A stretch of DNA of 64,000 nt from Polydactylus sextarius (GCA_016801845.1 CM028931.1:24145802-24209801), one strand, 5' to 3'; counted from the stretch's first letter, positions 45,970 to 59,570 are shown. Numbers and translations are program-made. The notes: generated by a model not told the origin, from the sequence alone.

Positions 45970-47035
45970 GTGCAGCAATGGGTGGGGCCAGGTAATTTTA
46001 GGCAAAATTAGGCAATTCTGAGCAACAAGCAGAGTGTGGGAAGATGAAAGAAAGGTAGTATTCTAATGTTAATGTATATTTTAAATCAGTTGAGGCTTGA
46101 ACTCACAATCTTCAACACCAAAAACCATCCTCTACCTCACTGAACTCACAGGCAAGTGGAAATGTCACATGTATCTTCACAAATTGACTAATCCAGTCAC
46201 TCACCTGTGTACAAGACAGCTGTCAAAAATTCAGTTATTAAGAGAAAAATCTGAAAATACACAATCTATACTAATACACATCTAGACAGCATGGAGATCT
46301 TGGTAATGTGTTTTTTAAAAATAGTTCATTGGCTCCATAAGTGAAAAACTGATGTTTAAAATGACATTTTTGCATCGACTCCAATTGTTCGCATGAGAGT
46401 GAAATTCAAAATGCTGTAAAAAAAATAAATAAATAAATAAATAAAATCAGCTTTTGAGATCAAATTCTGATATTTTTCAAACATCATCTACCATGACTTT
46501 TTTTTTTTTTTTTTTTTTTTGAACATTGAAAATGTATTTAGCAAGAATTTGCAAGTATATGTTTAAAATCCAGTTTACGCTCCAACATTTCGATGCACTG
46601 TAGGCTCAATTTTTGATCAATGAAAAATCTGTGTGGATGGTTTGTGTAGGACAGTCTGAAGATGCTCTATAGCAAATTTGGTGTCGATTTGAGCCAAAAC
46701 TGTAGGAGGAGATAGGTTTAATAAGTTTTACAGTTTTTGAAAAAACAGAGTGATGGAATTCATAAATTGCAATAAGTTTAAATGTACAAAAGTTTCTTCA
46801 GTACTGCCGCTATAGTTTGCTGAAAGTTGCACATCTCTAGCACATATGGTTGATTTGTTGTGAATTTTCAAAATTTTGAACTCTGTTTTTGCAGCTGAGG
46901 CAATCTGGCACTGGACTGGACTTTTGTGCAATATTTTGTCATTTTTCACACATGGGAAGTAGGATTTCCTTGGAAAGAGAAGATCCAGGAAAACAATAGG
47001 GTTCTGGCAGTTTAGGCTGCCCGGTGCCTAATGAA
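45970..47035 (-). mobile_element. Repeat R1, minus-orientation copy (NLR copy B flank)
   Basis: Corresponds to 30340-31215 and is inverted relative to 26382-27413. It carries an extra poly-T run at 46499-46520 and an (AAAT)n-type stretch near 46421-46444. It forms the left edge of the duplicated block of copy B. Confidence 0.75.
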
Positions 47036-49500
47036 TCAACGTCTCTGACTCATATTACATTACGTTATATTAACTCACATTCCTCAAGGTGCAGAGGAGG
47101 AGGAAAATCTGATTATTGATCAACTCGAAAGCTAAAACTCAGTTATGCTTCAACGTGTAAAAGAATCCACTGACACATCGAAACAATGCCAACAATTCAT
47201 GCGTCATAGCATTGTTACCAGACGGTTTGTAGGACTTTCTTTGCTTTCCTCTGCTGTACAAACTACAACCTACCACTGATATTTATGGAAAGAAGACATC
47301 TTAAAGTGACAATAAATGACATGTTCATGTACTTCGTGATACGATTTATTTGTCAACCCCGTTACGGACAAAATGGTTACCCTGACAGTAACAGGGTTGA
47401 TGAGTTCAAGCTAATTTGCCCCTAGCTAGCTAATGTTCAAGGTCTCAACAGCGCATCATACATTTGAAAGGATATTACGTGTAGATATGGTAAATATCAA
47501 GATACACAAAATATTATTTTAATCAATATGTTAAAAAGTGGTAACAGGAATGACACTGTATGATGTCCCCACCCCCAACAATCTCATAAAACAACAAAAT
47601 TGTACATTATAAAAGAGAGAAACTTACTTTTCCCAACAATTTAAGTTCAGAAAGACCTGCTAAAAATGATGATAGATGATAGATACTAATGTTATGTTTT
47701 AAAATTATGCATGTATTTGGTATTATAGTGATCTTATGACAGATTATTTCTCTGGGAAGATGTACTATGAACAATCACTGTTTTAAAAGATCTAACATCA
47801 TACAATTTTACTTTAAGCTTAAATAGAAAAGGTTGTGTTTTTTTTAATTAACAAACATATTTTTGTATTAAAAGAGACTATTACTTTAATAACTCAACAG
47901 CACTGAAGAAACATATTGTAAAAATATTCACTTAAAACAAATAAAACTCCCTCTGACAGTGGTGACTTTATACCACTCAAGTCAATGGCTTCTTGCTTAA
48001 CAACTTTATTTAACTTATTTGGTCCAAAAAATAACAAATCCTGAGCACTGTGATAAACATTTTTCAAGGAATATAATGTACAATTAAGCAATATAATCAC
48101 TAAAAGTAGCTCATCCCCATATCATCAAATATCAAATCATCATAGTAAAATAAAGTGCTACAAAGCTATGATGCTACAATGCTGTTTTTTTACCACCATC
48201 ACAGAGTTATTAACATCAACCATCTTGTTTTCCCTCTATTGTTGGTTACTTCATACCTCTTCTAAAATGTAAACATTTATGTCATAATCTAATGTTTTTA
48301 TATAAAAGAGATGGTGTTGACATGTTATGGTTGTGACAGTAGCAGTGTCCAAAACTATGAACAAGTTTAAGAGAAAATATCAAACTTACAGGAGCTTGAG
48401 TGATCTTGAAGCAGTAGAGCTGAAGGTTTGAAAATGGGGTCCTCAGGAATGTAGTTGACCTTGTAGTTGCCTGATTTTATTGCTTTTTATAAATATGTGA
48501 CGGTGGTGACGACACATTTTTTTAGCAGCCACAAAATAATAGTAAATATTGTTCAAAACTGACAGTTTGTAGATTTTAAAACATATTTAGCGTCTGCCTC
48601 ATTGTTTTCCTGGATCTTCTTCTTCTTCCAAGGAAATCCTACTTCCCATATGCAAAAAATAACCAAACTTTGGACAAAGGTCCAGTCCCATGCCAGACTG
48701 CCTCAGCTGCAAAAACAGCTCAACAGTCCTGATGGTGGCGCAACAGCAAGCTGTGGAAGTTCAAAAGTTTGGAAATTCACATCAAATCAACCACATGTGC
48801 TACAGATTTACAACTTTCACCAAAATATAGCCCCAATAGTGAACAAACTTTTGTACATTTAAACCTATTGCAAATTGTGAAGTCCATCACTCTGTTTTTT
48901 TTTTTCAAAAAAACTTATTAAACCTATCTCCTCCCACAGTTTTTGCTCATTTGACACCAAACTTGCTACAGAGCATCTTCAGACTGTCCTACACAAACCA
49001 TCCACACAGATTTTTCATGCATTGAAAACTGAGCCTACAGAGCGTCAACATGTTTGACCATAACTGATTATAACCTTGATTCTTGATTCACATTGACTGC
49101 ATTAAACAGGCGTGGCTGGTTAATATGGGCAGGTGGGGCAGCGAGACACAGGTGACAATTAGTGGGCTTGTAAGGAGTCATCCACAGATGGTCCTGCCTC
49201 AGTCGACCCCTAGAGGGAGTCATAGGCTAAAGCTGAAGATTGGTGAATGATTACAAGCTGTAAATAGAGCTGTGATTTCACCAGCTCCAAATGTACCAGA
49301 TCCTTATACTCTGCTGAATAACATCAAGACGACACATTTATGTTTGATATACTGGAATAGATTTGGTGAATGCATCCTTCTCAATTCTGGTACATCTAAA
49401 AATCACAACCACTAAAGTTTTGCTTCACAAAGATCTTAGTGACACACCACTGAGTGATTCAGACGTCGTCATGTTTGTACATATTTCTTTGAACAAATTG
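47036..49500. other. Downstream flank of NLR copy B
   Basis: Near-identical counterpart of 31216-33674. It includes an inverted arm (about 47800-48590) and a partial R1 copy (about 48595-49060). No gene. Confidence 0.6.
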
Positions 49501-49797
49501 AAATGGATCTTATAGAACAAACCAGATGTGAAGGAAAAATATGTCCCTGTAATAACTGATACATTTTCAAGTTGGACAGAAATATTCCCTGTAGGTCACC
49601 CTGATGTTATATCAGTGACAAAAGCCGCGTGAATAGAAATAATACCAAGATTTAGAATACAAGAAAAAAATAGCTATTGTGATAATGGAAGACATTTTGT
49701 CAATGAAATAGTAACAAAGATGACACAAAGCTTGGAAATACAAGTAAAATATCACTGTGCATATCAGCAACAATCATCAGGATTTACAGAACAATAA
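49501..49797 (+). mobile_element. Retroviral integrase core relic (endogenous, defective), copy B
   Basis: The same 297-bp segment as 33675-33971, with the same integrase core landmarks and the same in-frame stops. Sharing the stops shows that it was already dead when the block duplicated. Confidence 0.8.
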
Positions 49798-50441
49798 AAA
49801 GTCACTGATGCAAAGGCTGCTGACAACCCCTACAGCCATAAAAGTGGAAGAACACATCACAGGACTCACTGTGAAACAGCGCCACCTGTTGGTGAGTAGT
49901 GTTACCTGAAGTCTTCTGAACCTACCGTCTCAGTGAAGAACAAAGCAACTGGTTCAAATTTGTCCCCACTGAGAAAAAGTATGAATTTACCAAACTTTAC
50001 TAAACGTTAAGAACAGAAATAATCTTTTATTTATACATTTGTTTATGAAGTCAAATTTACAAGTTGCTGTGCATTAATGCATTGATTATATGGACACAAG
50101 GAGAGAAGATGAGACACAGGTGTAACACATTAGGACAGGGTCAGGTGATCAGACATGAGGGAAAACACAGGAAGTAAGACAAGAGACAAGACAACAGGAA
50201 AAAACATTTCAAAATAAAAACAGGAAGTGACACATAAATACTAACATGATACTAAACTAATCAAGACTCCATAAGAGGAAGAGGAAGAAGTTTACAATGA
50301 ATTATTTAGAAGAGATTTTAAGATCTACTGATTTAACACATTAATGTGAAAACTTCTGGAAGTGGAAGAGACAGACATGAACAGACTGAACTGTTCAACA
50401 GAGACAGTTTCTCTGACAGGAGGAGACTCTGTCTGCTGATC

Positions 50442-50999
50442 TCAACACAGAGACACTGAGGAACCAGGTCTAAAACATAGTCTAAACCCAGGATACAGAG
50501 GTTCAGTGAATGTGGTGTTGAAGGTGTAGAGGTGGATCAGTGAGTTAGAGGAGACTCTGTAGAAGGACAAAGTACCAGCAGGACAGTCCACATACACTGC
50601 TACTCTGACAGAGTCAGAGGACCTGAATCTCTCATGTTGCTGTGTCATGATGTGGGAGATGGATGTTCGTCTGTTATTGTGACTGACATAGTAATCACCA
50701 TCACAGTATTCCAGACTCCAGGACTGATTGTTCAATCCAAACAAACAGTCTCTACTGTTTCCTTTCCTCCTGATTCCTCTGTAACTCACTGAAATAAAAA
50801 ACATATCCTCTGAACTCGACCTCCCAGTAACAGCGACCAGTCAGACCATCTCTACACAGCAGCTGAGGCCACTGGTGAAACCTCTCTGGATGATCAGGAT
50901 ACGACTGATCCTCTAACACATATGTCACCTTCCTGTTGTTGTCAGACAGTTCGATGAATCTGTTCACTGTGTTTGTGTCGAGTGTGAGTTCACAGGAAT
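50442..50999 (-). pseudogene. Copy B PRY-SPRY exon with +1 frameshift
   Basis: 558 nt against 557 in copy A. Reading is PRY-like up to the WEVEFRGYVF block, then shifts; the rest of the SPRY continues in the next frame to GSSVSLC and a stop. Apart from the indel, differences from A are almost all amino-acid-changing. Confidence 0.9.
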
Positions 51000-52293
51000 C
51001 TGATGAGAGAACAAGACACAATCCAGCTGCAGTTATTGATCATCATCTGTTCAGTTATTGACACATTGATGAGGACTCATGACATCAGTGATCTGAATGA
51101 GTCATGTGACATTTTAAAACTCCTTTGTTTTCATGAATCAAATTAAAAACACACTTACACTTCCTCAGACCTGGTGTCAACCATCGGACTCCACCAGGCT
51201 CCAACCTGAAAGGAGGAGGAGTCAGACCAGCACAGTCTCTTTCAGCAACCATGGACATTACATCACTCTCATACACACATTGTTACAAAAGACAAACAGT
51301 ACAACATTTAGACACACACATCTATTTACAGTTATTATTATTATTTACAGCTGAATGTTTTTCTCTTTGTGCTAAGCTAGGCTTAACATGTGCTGTACCC
51401 ATCTCTATACACTATATTATCTATATTAAAATAATCTCATGTGTGGTATGAGGAAAGTAAATTACAGCTACTTTGACCTGCAGAGATGTGTCTAAACAGT
51501 AGAGATGCACAGTGAGGTACTTGTTTCTCAGCAAAAACAGTGAAACAGATCAGTTGATAGACTGATATCATTCCAGGAAACGTCACAACTTTCACTATAG
51601 TTTCAGTGTCTAGACTATATTTGAATACATCACTTTCCTCTTCAGACTATTCATCATAGATTGATAGTTATTCTTATTGATGTCATGGCTCTGGCTCAGG
51701 AGGCAGAGCAATGGTTCAATGTTTTGATTCCCAGTTCCTCTAGTCCACATGTCCAAGTGAAAGAATGAACAAAAGGAATAAAGTTATAATCAGGGGGTCA
51801 GTTGCACATATGTAAGGTTATTTTATAGGTTTATTTTTAATTTGTATTAATTTAATAATTATATGCTGGTCCATTGCCTACAAAATCAGTTGTCCTTAGA
51901 TAGAAGATAATCATTTCAACTTGATTAAGAAAAACAAAAAGTAATAATTTAATTGAGATAATGTCTTTACCACATGAAAGAGTATATTGTAATATGTATT
52001 AAAATGTACAAACAGTGAGTTTTGAACAATATTTACTATTATTTTGTGGTTGCTCAAACTGTGTCAAATCACCACTGTCAGATATTTATAAAAAGCAATA
52101 AAATCAGGCAACTACAAGGTCAACTACATTCCTGAGGACCCCATTTTCAAAACCTTCAGCTCTACTGCTTCAAGATCACTCAAGCTCCTGTAAGTTTGAT
52201 ATTTTCTCTTAAACTTCTCTTTTATATAAAAACATTAGATTATGACATAAATGTTTACTTTTTAGAAGAGATGTGAAGTAGCTAGCAATAGAG

Positions 52294-52331
<38 letters not shown>

Positions 52332-52663
52332 AGTGCATACTATTATGTTATGTGGCAGCTCGTGTGCATGTCCAAGACAAATTTCCTTCGGGACAGAATA
52401 AATTAATCTTGAATCTTGAATCATTGTACATTATTCCTACTAGTAATGACATGATTTTTTACAATGATGATTTGATATTTGATGATATGGGGATGAGCTA
52501 CTTTTAGTGATTATATTGCTCATTTGTACATTATATTCCTTGAAAAATGTTTATCACAGTTGCTCAGGATTTGTTATGTTTTGGACCAAATAAGTTAAAT
52601 AAAGTTGTAAAGTAAGAAGCCATTGACTTGAGTGGTATAAAGTCACCACTGTAAGAGGGAGTT

Positions 52664-53114
52664 TGTGTGGAAAAACTGTATTTTATTCCATATCATTCAT
52701 TGTTTAATCATTTAATAGATAATGTAACCATGTCTTTTGCTACTATGCATTGCTTGATCATAAAAAGGAAAACTATGTTGTATTAGTGAGATGTCAGCAA
52801 GGTAGGGTAGGACTGTGGTTTGATAAGAGAAAGCTGTGAGCATGGAGACATCACAGGCCAAACAACCAACCAGCGACCTTCCTTGGAAAAGATCAAACTG
52901 TTTCCTCCTACTCTGAAGCTTCCTGTTCAGGCATATAAGGCTGTGTTAGAAGCTTATTTCTTTGGATTTTTCACTTACTCAGTATCAGAGCACTGTGTAC
53001 TTGGTAACTGACTCCCCTTGCAGTAAGTAAAACTTATCTATCTTTTGAACACATCAACTGCCTCCTCCTGATTGTGTGTTGTCTGCAAATTCATTTCTGG
53101 GAGTTTTCCTGACA
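52664..53114. mobile_element. Solo LTR, copy B
   Basis: A 451-bp orthologue of 37206-37656 with the same GAGTT duplications (52659-52663 and 53115-53119). Identical insertion sites and length show the LTR was present, and already solo, before the block duplicated. Confidence 0.85.
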
Positions 53115-53504
53115 GAGTTTTATTTGTTTTAAATGAATATGCTTACAATACGTTTTTTCAGTGCTGTTGAGTTATTAAAGTAATAGTCTCTTTTAATACA
53201 AAAATATGTTTTCAATATTAAAAACATGACTTTTTCTACTTATACTTAAAGAAAACGATGTTGTATGATGTTAGATCTTTTAAAGGAGGACATGTTAAAC
53301 AGTATAAAAATGAACAAAGGTTAATATTCAACATTTAACAGCATGTATGTGTAGTAAGAATGCCTAAATACATATTAGATCAAATAAAAAAAATAATAAT
53401 TTGCTTTTTATTGTGTCTGATGGTGTTGACAAAAACAAGATAATAACTAGAAAAATGACTATTTTATGAAAAAAATACAAAATGAGGAGGTTGCACCGAA
53501 GGGT

Positions 53505-55031
53505 TTGGAGCACAAGGGGCGTAAGTGACATCTTGTGTGAAATTAAGTTTTATACATCATTTTAAAGGTATTTTTGAGCTCTATCAAATGGATAAAAATG
53601 TGGTATCAATATTAGGCACTTTTTTAAATGAAGGCTGTAAACAAAAAAGTGAAAACTTTCAGTTGATTTTGGAGCAAGATAGGCATCAGTGCACTGAACT
53701 TGACGCACAAAAGGTTTAAGTGCAGGTCAAGTGCATTTACGGCTTTAGTGCACTAAACAATTCATACAAGAACTGCACTGTGACCTGGAGAAAAATGGCG
53801 CCACTGAGACGATATACTGCAGAACAAGTCCTACTGAGTATCACTGGAGATTTTCATATACCCACAAGGGAAGAGGAGGAACTTCATTATTCTGATGGTG
53901 AGGAAATAGCTGTATGACAGAAGTACTATTAAATGATAATTCTGAAAACAAAATATTCACCAAATACCTATGCTGACTACGCCAGCTAGCTAGCTTTTGA
54001 ACTCATGGGCCATGACTGCTGATGTAATGGCGTGTGAGCAAGCAAGGGTAAGACCCCAATCACTGACATGACGGGGGTGGGCCGATCAGGCCGATGGGGG
54101 ACCTTGCCGATTTACTTCTCTGCAATTTCTTTATAAACTACACGCGACAGGTCTGTGTGTGTTGGAAAAAATTAATTAATTAATTTGTAGTGGCCAGTGT
54201 TGATTCTGTGGTGGTCTGCCACACATTGATCATTAAATATGAAACCAACTGTGTCACTTTGTTCACTTCTTTGATGCTATTTATAGAAACTATTTATTGA
54301 TACGCTCCTGCTGCTGGGTTTTAAAAATGGTGCTTCTTTGTTGACTGCGTCACGTACCGTCTTGAGGTACAACCAACCACAGAGTCACACTAGAACCCTG
54401 CCCAAGAACTTTTCAGGGCTGAACGGAATATCTACCACACACTCACAGGCTATAAAACTTATAAGATATAGTACAAAAACTTCAAATGAAGAATTTAAAA
54501 AAAGTTGAAAAAATATTAAAGTTATTGACATTATTAGTTAATGACATTATTAGAGTATAGAGTGTGGTAGAAATGTCATTAATGTTATGTTACAGTATGT
54601 TGTCAATGATGATTAATAAAATAAAAACACAGGAATAATCTATCAAACAAAACGCTGGAATGATGCTCGACAAGACAAGACAATCTGGCACTGACACATA
54701 GAGGAGCACTGGTTAAATACACACAGGAGGGGAGGGCTAACAAGACAAGAGACCAGGATTGAACATGAACAGGAAACTGACTTGAATATCAAAATAAAAC
54801 ATGAAACTGATAAATAACAGACCCTAAAACATTTTGACCAAAAAGTTGTATTTTTTAGTTTTAAAAAGGAAATTAAAATATTAAAATATGGATTCTGTGA
54901 AGCCTAATCTCTATAAAAGCACAGATCATTCACATATGCTGTTTTAAAGTAATTACAATCAATGAAAAGTTTGTTTTAGCTCTCCTGTAAAATTCTGAAA
55001 ATGTCATTTATGCCCCTTGTGTCCAAACCCT
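53505..55031. mobile_element. Element with inverted ends carrying a piggyBac-like N-terminal fragment
   Basis: GGGTTTGGAGCACAAGGGGC (about 53507) is answered by the inverse of the same block at about 55005-55028. Between them, a plus-strand frame at 53795-53917 reads MAPLRRYTAEQVLLSI and an acidic EEEELHYSDGEE tail, similar to the N terminus of fish piggyBac-type transposases ('RRYTAEQAL...' then acidic). No DDE region follows. Copy A retains only the right end (38173-38203). Confidence 0.45.
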
Positions 55032-55229
55032 GGACCAGTACATTGCTGAACAGCCAAGAAATTTATCTATAATGATATTCCTTCAGATGTTGTAATTTAA
55101 CTAACTTTTATTATTTTATTTTTTATTATTTATTATCTCCATGAAGCAAAAAGACGGGTTTGACTGAATGAAGTGAAAATTCCTCTTCTATCAGTTCTAT
55201 TGTCTGTGACTGCAGCAGCCTCTCCATAC

Positions 55230-55403
55230 CTGAGAGTGTCCAGTCTCCAGTGTGGATCCTTCAGTCCAGCCGACAGCAGCGTCACTCCTGAGTCTCCTGG
55301 ATGATTGTAGCTCAGGTCCAGCTCTCTCAGATGGGAGGGGTTGGAGCTCAGAGCTGAGGCCAGAGAAGCACAGCCTTCCTCTGTGATCAGACAACCTGAC
55401 ACA
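55230..55403 (-). pseudogene. Copy B LRR exon 4
   Basis: A 174-nt phase-2/2 LRR exon matching copy A 38391-38564. It differs at the turn (NHPGDSG against NDPGDSG). Coding-competent in isolation. Confidence 0.9.
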
Positions 55404-55772
55404 CTGAACACACACAACAACACACAGGAAACATCTGTCAACACCTAGTGGGAGGGTTTAGTTGTTACTTATTTTTTGGTTTAGGTCCTGATACTATGTA
55501 TTTCAGTTACATTTAATGGACAGGAACATTCCTCTGAAGACATGTGAAAATGTCGGTAATAGGCACAATGTTTTTTTTTGTTTTTTTGTTTTGTTTTGGT
55601 TTTTTTTTTTTTTTTTTTTTCTTTCGAGCAAACTCCTCATAGAAAGTAATTCTCTTTAAGAATCTAGAAAGTTCTGCCAAAGTTACATAGTCCTGTACAG
55701 CTTAACTGTTAATAAACGAATGAAAATCAGATTTTAAATAATTATCATTTCAAGAGGTTGATGAATCTTGAC

Positions 55773-55946
55773 CTGAGAGTCTCTAGTTGACAGTGTGGAC
55801 TCTCCAGACCAGCAGACAGAGCCTTCACTCCTGAGTCCTGCAGCTTGTTGTTATTCAGGTCCAGGTGTCTCAGACTAGAGGACTGGGAGCTGAGGACTGA
55901 GGACAGAGCTTCACAGCTTCTTTCTGAGAGGTTACAGTCACTCAGT
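55773..55946 (-). pseudogene. Copy B LRR exon 3
   Basis: A 174-nt LRR exon reading LSDCNLSERSCEALSS... with NNNKLQDSGVKALSAG. Intact by itself. Confidence 0.9.
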
Positions 55947-56555
55947 CTGAAGAGGTGAGAATGAGGAATTAAAGAAGAAAGGAATTTATTATCTTTCCTG
56001 TTGAAAAGATAGCAGTGTCTTTATATAACGATGAATAAATACAACTACATCTGCACTTACAGAGCAGAGGGATCAGTTGCTTGTTACTTATTGGTATTGG
56101 TCCTGATATTATGTATTTGACTTACATATAGTGAACAAGAACATTTGTCTGAAGATATGTTGTTGAAAATGTCAGTAATATAATGAAAGTGTGAATTTGA
56201 TCTGTAGATACTGTTTGTATTGTGTTTGACAAAAGTCTCTGTATCCAGCATCTGTCCTACAGAGGTTTGTTAGATGAACACACAAACACTTAACATAAGG
56301 AGGGTGATGTGATAGACAGTCAGTTCTATGGGAGTTCTGTAAGATCCTGTGACATATTTAACATTTTCACTTTAATTACAATGTTTTTTTTTCTAACAAA
56401 GTGCCCATAAAAACAATTATCTTCTAGAGTTTCAAATGTTCTGCTGAAGTTTAGTCAAATATTTGTTACACAGTCCTGCACAGTTTAACTGTTTATATAT
56501 GAATGTAAATCAGACTTAAAATAATTGTCATTTCAACATGTTGATGAATCCTGAC

Positions 56556-56729
56556 CTGAGAGTCTCCAGTTGACAGTGTGGACTCTCCAGACCAGCAGAC
56601 AGAACCTTCACTCCTGAGTCCTGCAGCTTGTTGTTATTCAGGTCCAGGTGTCTCAGACTAGAGGACTGGGAGCTGAGGACTGAGGACAGAGCTTTACAGC
56701 TTCTCTTTGAGAGGTTACAGCCACTCAGT
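56556..56729 (-). pseudogene. Copy B LRR exon 2
   Basis: A 174-nt LRR exon reading LSGCNLSKRSCKALSS... with NNNKLQDSGVKVLSAG. Its introns are near copies of the next unit's, which shows tandem duplication of a ~0.8-kb exon-intron unit. Confidence 0.9.
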
Positions 56730-57385
56730 CTGAAGAGGTGAGAATGAGGAATTAAAGAAGAAAGGAATTTATTATCTTTCCTGTTGAAAAGATAGCAGTG
56801 TCTTTATATAATGATGAATAAATACAACTACATCTCCACTCACAGAGCAGAGGGAGTAGTTGCTTGTTACTTATTGGTATTGGTCCTGATACTATGTATT
56901 TGACATATAGACAGTGAACAAGAACATTTGTCTGCAGATCTGTTGTTGAAAATGTCAGTAATATAATGAAAGTGTGAATTTGATCTGTAGATACTGTTTG
57001 TATTGTGTTTGATAAAAGTCTCTGTATCCAGCATCTGTCCTACTGAGGTTTGTTGGATCAACACTCAAACACTTAAAATGAGGAGGGTGATGTAATAGTC
57101 AGTCAGACAGTCAGTTCTATGGGAGTTCTGTAAAATCCTGTGACATATTTAACATTTTCACTTCAGATATGATGTTTTTTTTTAACAAACTCCCCACTGA
57201 AAGTGGTAATTCTCCTCTAGAGTCAAGTGTCCTTACGACACTGTCCTTATCTTCTAGAGTTTCAAATGTTCTGCTGAAGTTTAGTCAAATATTTGTTACA
57301 CAGTCCTGCACAGTTTAACTGTTTATACACTAAAGTAAATCAGAGTTAAAATAATTATCATTTGAACAGGTTGATGAATCCTAAC

Positions 57386-57559
57386 CTGAGAGTCTCCAGT
57401 TGACAGTGTGGACTCTCCAGACCAGCAGAAAGAACCTTCACTCCTGAGTCCTGCAGCTTGTTGTTATTCAGGTCCAGGTGTCTCAGACTAGAGGACTGGG
57501 AGCTGAGGACTGAGGACAGAGCTTCACAGCTTCCCTCTGAGAGGTTACAGCCACTCAGT
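57386..57559 (-). pseudogene. Copy B LRR exon 1
   Basis: A 174-nt LRR exon next to the NACHT exon. The donor is GTTAGG rather than the GTCAGG or GTCAAG of its siblings. LSGCNLSEGSCEALSS; coding-competent in isolation. Confidence 0.9.
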
Positions 57560-57673
57560 CTGAAGAGATGAGAATGAGGAATTAAAGAAGAAATTAGTTT
57601 ATTATCTCTCCTGTTAAAAAGATAGCAGTGTCTTTATATAATGATGAATAAATGCAACTATCTCTACACTTAC

Positions 57674-59476
57674 AACACTTTCTTAGAGGCTTTGATCACT
57701 GGCAGCAGCCTCAGAAGAGCCTCCTCTGAAGCAGAGTATTTCTTCAGGTCAAACACATCCAGGTCTTTTTCTGAGGACAGTAAGATGAAGACCAGAGCTG
57801 ACCACTGAGCAGGAGACAGTTTATCTGTTGAGAGACGGCCTGAATTCAGGGACCGTTGGATCTCCTCCACTAGAGAATGATCATTCAGTTCATTTAGACA
57901 GTGGAACAGGTTGATGCTTCTTTCTACAGAGGGAGTCTCTGCAATCTTCTTCTTGATGTACTGGACTGTTTCCTCATTGGACTGTGAGCCACTTCCTGTC
58001 TTTGTCAGCAGACCCTGTAGGAGAGTCTGATTGGTCGGCAGTGAAAGACCAAGGAGGAAGCGGAGGAACAAGTCCAAGTGTCCATTTGGACTCTTTAAGG
58101 CCTCATCCACAGCACTCTGGTAGAAGAATTTCTCTGCAGATTTGACTTCTCTTGTCTCAGATGTCTTAGAGGTTGGTTGTTGTTGTGACATCAAATTGAG
58201 TCCTGAGTTGATAAAGGTCACATGGACATGAAGAGCAGCCAGAAACTCCTGAAAACTCAGATGGATGAAGCAGAACACCTTGTCCTGGTACAGGCCTCTC
58301 TCCTCTTTAAAGATCTGTGTGAACACTCCTGAGTACACTGAGGCTGCTCTGATATCGATGCCACACTCTGTCAGGTCTGATTCATAGAAGATCAGGTTTC
58401 CTTTCTCTAGCTGCTCAAAAGCCAGTTTTCCCAGAGACTGAATCATCTTCTTGGTCTTTGGACTCCAGTGTGAATCTGTCTCAGCTCCTCCATCGTACTT
58501 GACATTCTTCAGTTTTAGCTGAACCACCAAGAAGTGGATGTACATCTCAGTCAGGGTCTTGGGCAGCTCTCCTCCCTCTCTGGTCTTCAACACATCCTCC
58601 AGAACTGTAGCAGTGATCCAACAGTAGACTGGGATGTGGCACATGATGTGGAGGCTTCGTGATGTCTTGATGTGGGAGATGATCCTGCTGGCCTGCTCCT
58701 CATCTCTGAACCTCTTCCTGAAGTACTCCTCCTTCTGAGGGTCAGTGAACCCTCTGACCTCTGTCACCATGTCAACACACTCAGGAGGGATATGATTGGC
58801 TGCTGCAGGTCGTGTGGTTATCCAGAGGTGAGCAGAGGGAAGCAGTTTCCCCTGATGAGGTTTGTCAGCAGCACATCCACTGAGGTGGACTCTGTAACAT
58901 CAGTCAGGGTCTCAGTGTTGTGGAAGTCCAGAGGAAGTCGACACTCATCCAGACCGTCAAAGATGAACACAACCTGGAACTGTTCAAACCTGCAGAGTCC
59001 TGCTTCTTTGGTTTCAGTAAAGAAGTGATGAACAAGTTCTACCAAGCTGAACTTTTTCTCTCTCAGCATATTCAGCTCTCTGAAAGTGAATGGAAATGTG
59101 AACTGTATGTGCTGGTGCTCTTTGTCTTCAGCCCAGTCCAAAGTGAACTTCTGTGTTAAGACTGTTTTTCCGATGCCAGCCACTCCCTTTGTCATCACTG
59201 TTCTGACTGGTCGCTCTCTTCCTGGTAAGGATTTAAAGATGTCCTCTTGTCTGATGGTTGTTTCTGGTCTGTCTGGTTTCCTGGATGCTGTTTCAATCTG
59301 TCTGACCTCATGTTCATCATTGACCTCTCCAGTCCCTCCCTCTGTGATGTAGAGCTCTGTGTAGATCTGGTTCAGAAGGGTTGGGTTTCCTGCTTTAGCG
59401 ATTCCCTCAAACACACACTGGAACTTCTTCTTCATGTTGGATTTGAGTTCATGACGACACTCTCGAACAAGAGTTA
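57674..59476 (-). pseudogene. Copy B FISNA-NACHT exon with -1 frameshift
   Basis: 1803 nt against 1804 in copy A. FISNA and Walker A (GVAGIGKT) and Walker B-like FDGLDECR are intact before the break. After RGN the frame shifts at 58849-58852 and ends within about 12 codons; the remainder continues in the adjacent frame to VIKASKKVL. The linker block has the sequence TSETREVKSAEK, close to the usual fish form, unlike copy A. Confidence 0.92.
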
Positions 59477-59570
59477 CTGAATAAAAAGAAAAAATACATA
59501 AAGAAGATTAGTGAATGATTAATAAATAAAATCTAAAATGTCCATCATGATTTTAGAGAAATCCTCTTAC

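Larger units (their letters stand above)
43222..45980. other. Upstream region of NLR copy A
   Basis: No further coding exon is seen. It holds inverted CTGCTACTTACTACAGGTG blocks (43979, about 44125, about 44250), a tandem repeat at 44.3-44.66 kb, and a possible noncoding first exon near 45622-45700. Short frames in both strands show no domain. Confidence 0.5.
51206..55229. other. Long intron of copy B between last LRR and SPRY-side exons
   Basis: Holds the right inverted arm (about 51995-53300) with a short (GT)n tract and solo LTR, then a piggyBac-like fragment absent from copy A. The truncated SINE is at 51685-51757. No other exon is recognised. Confidence 0.6.
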
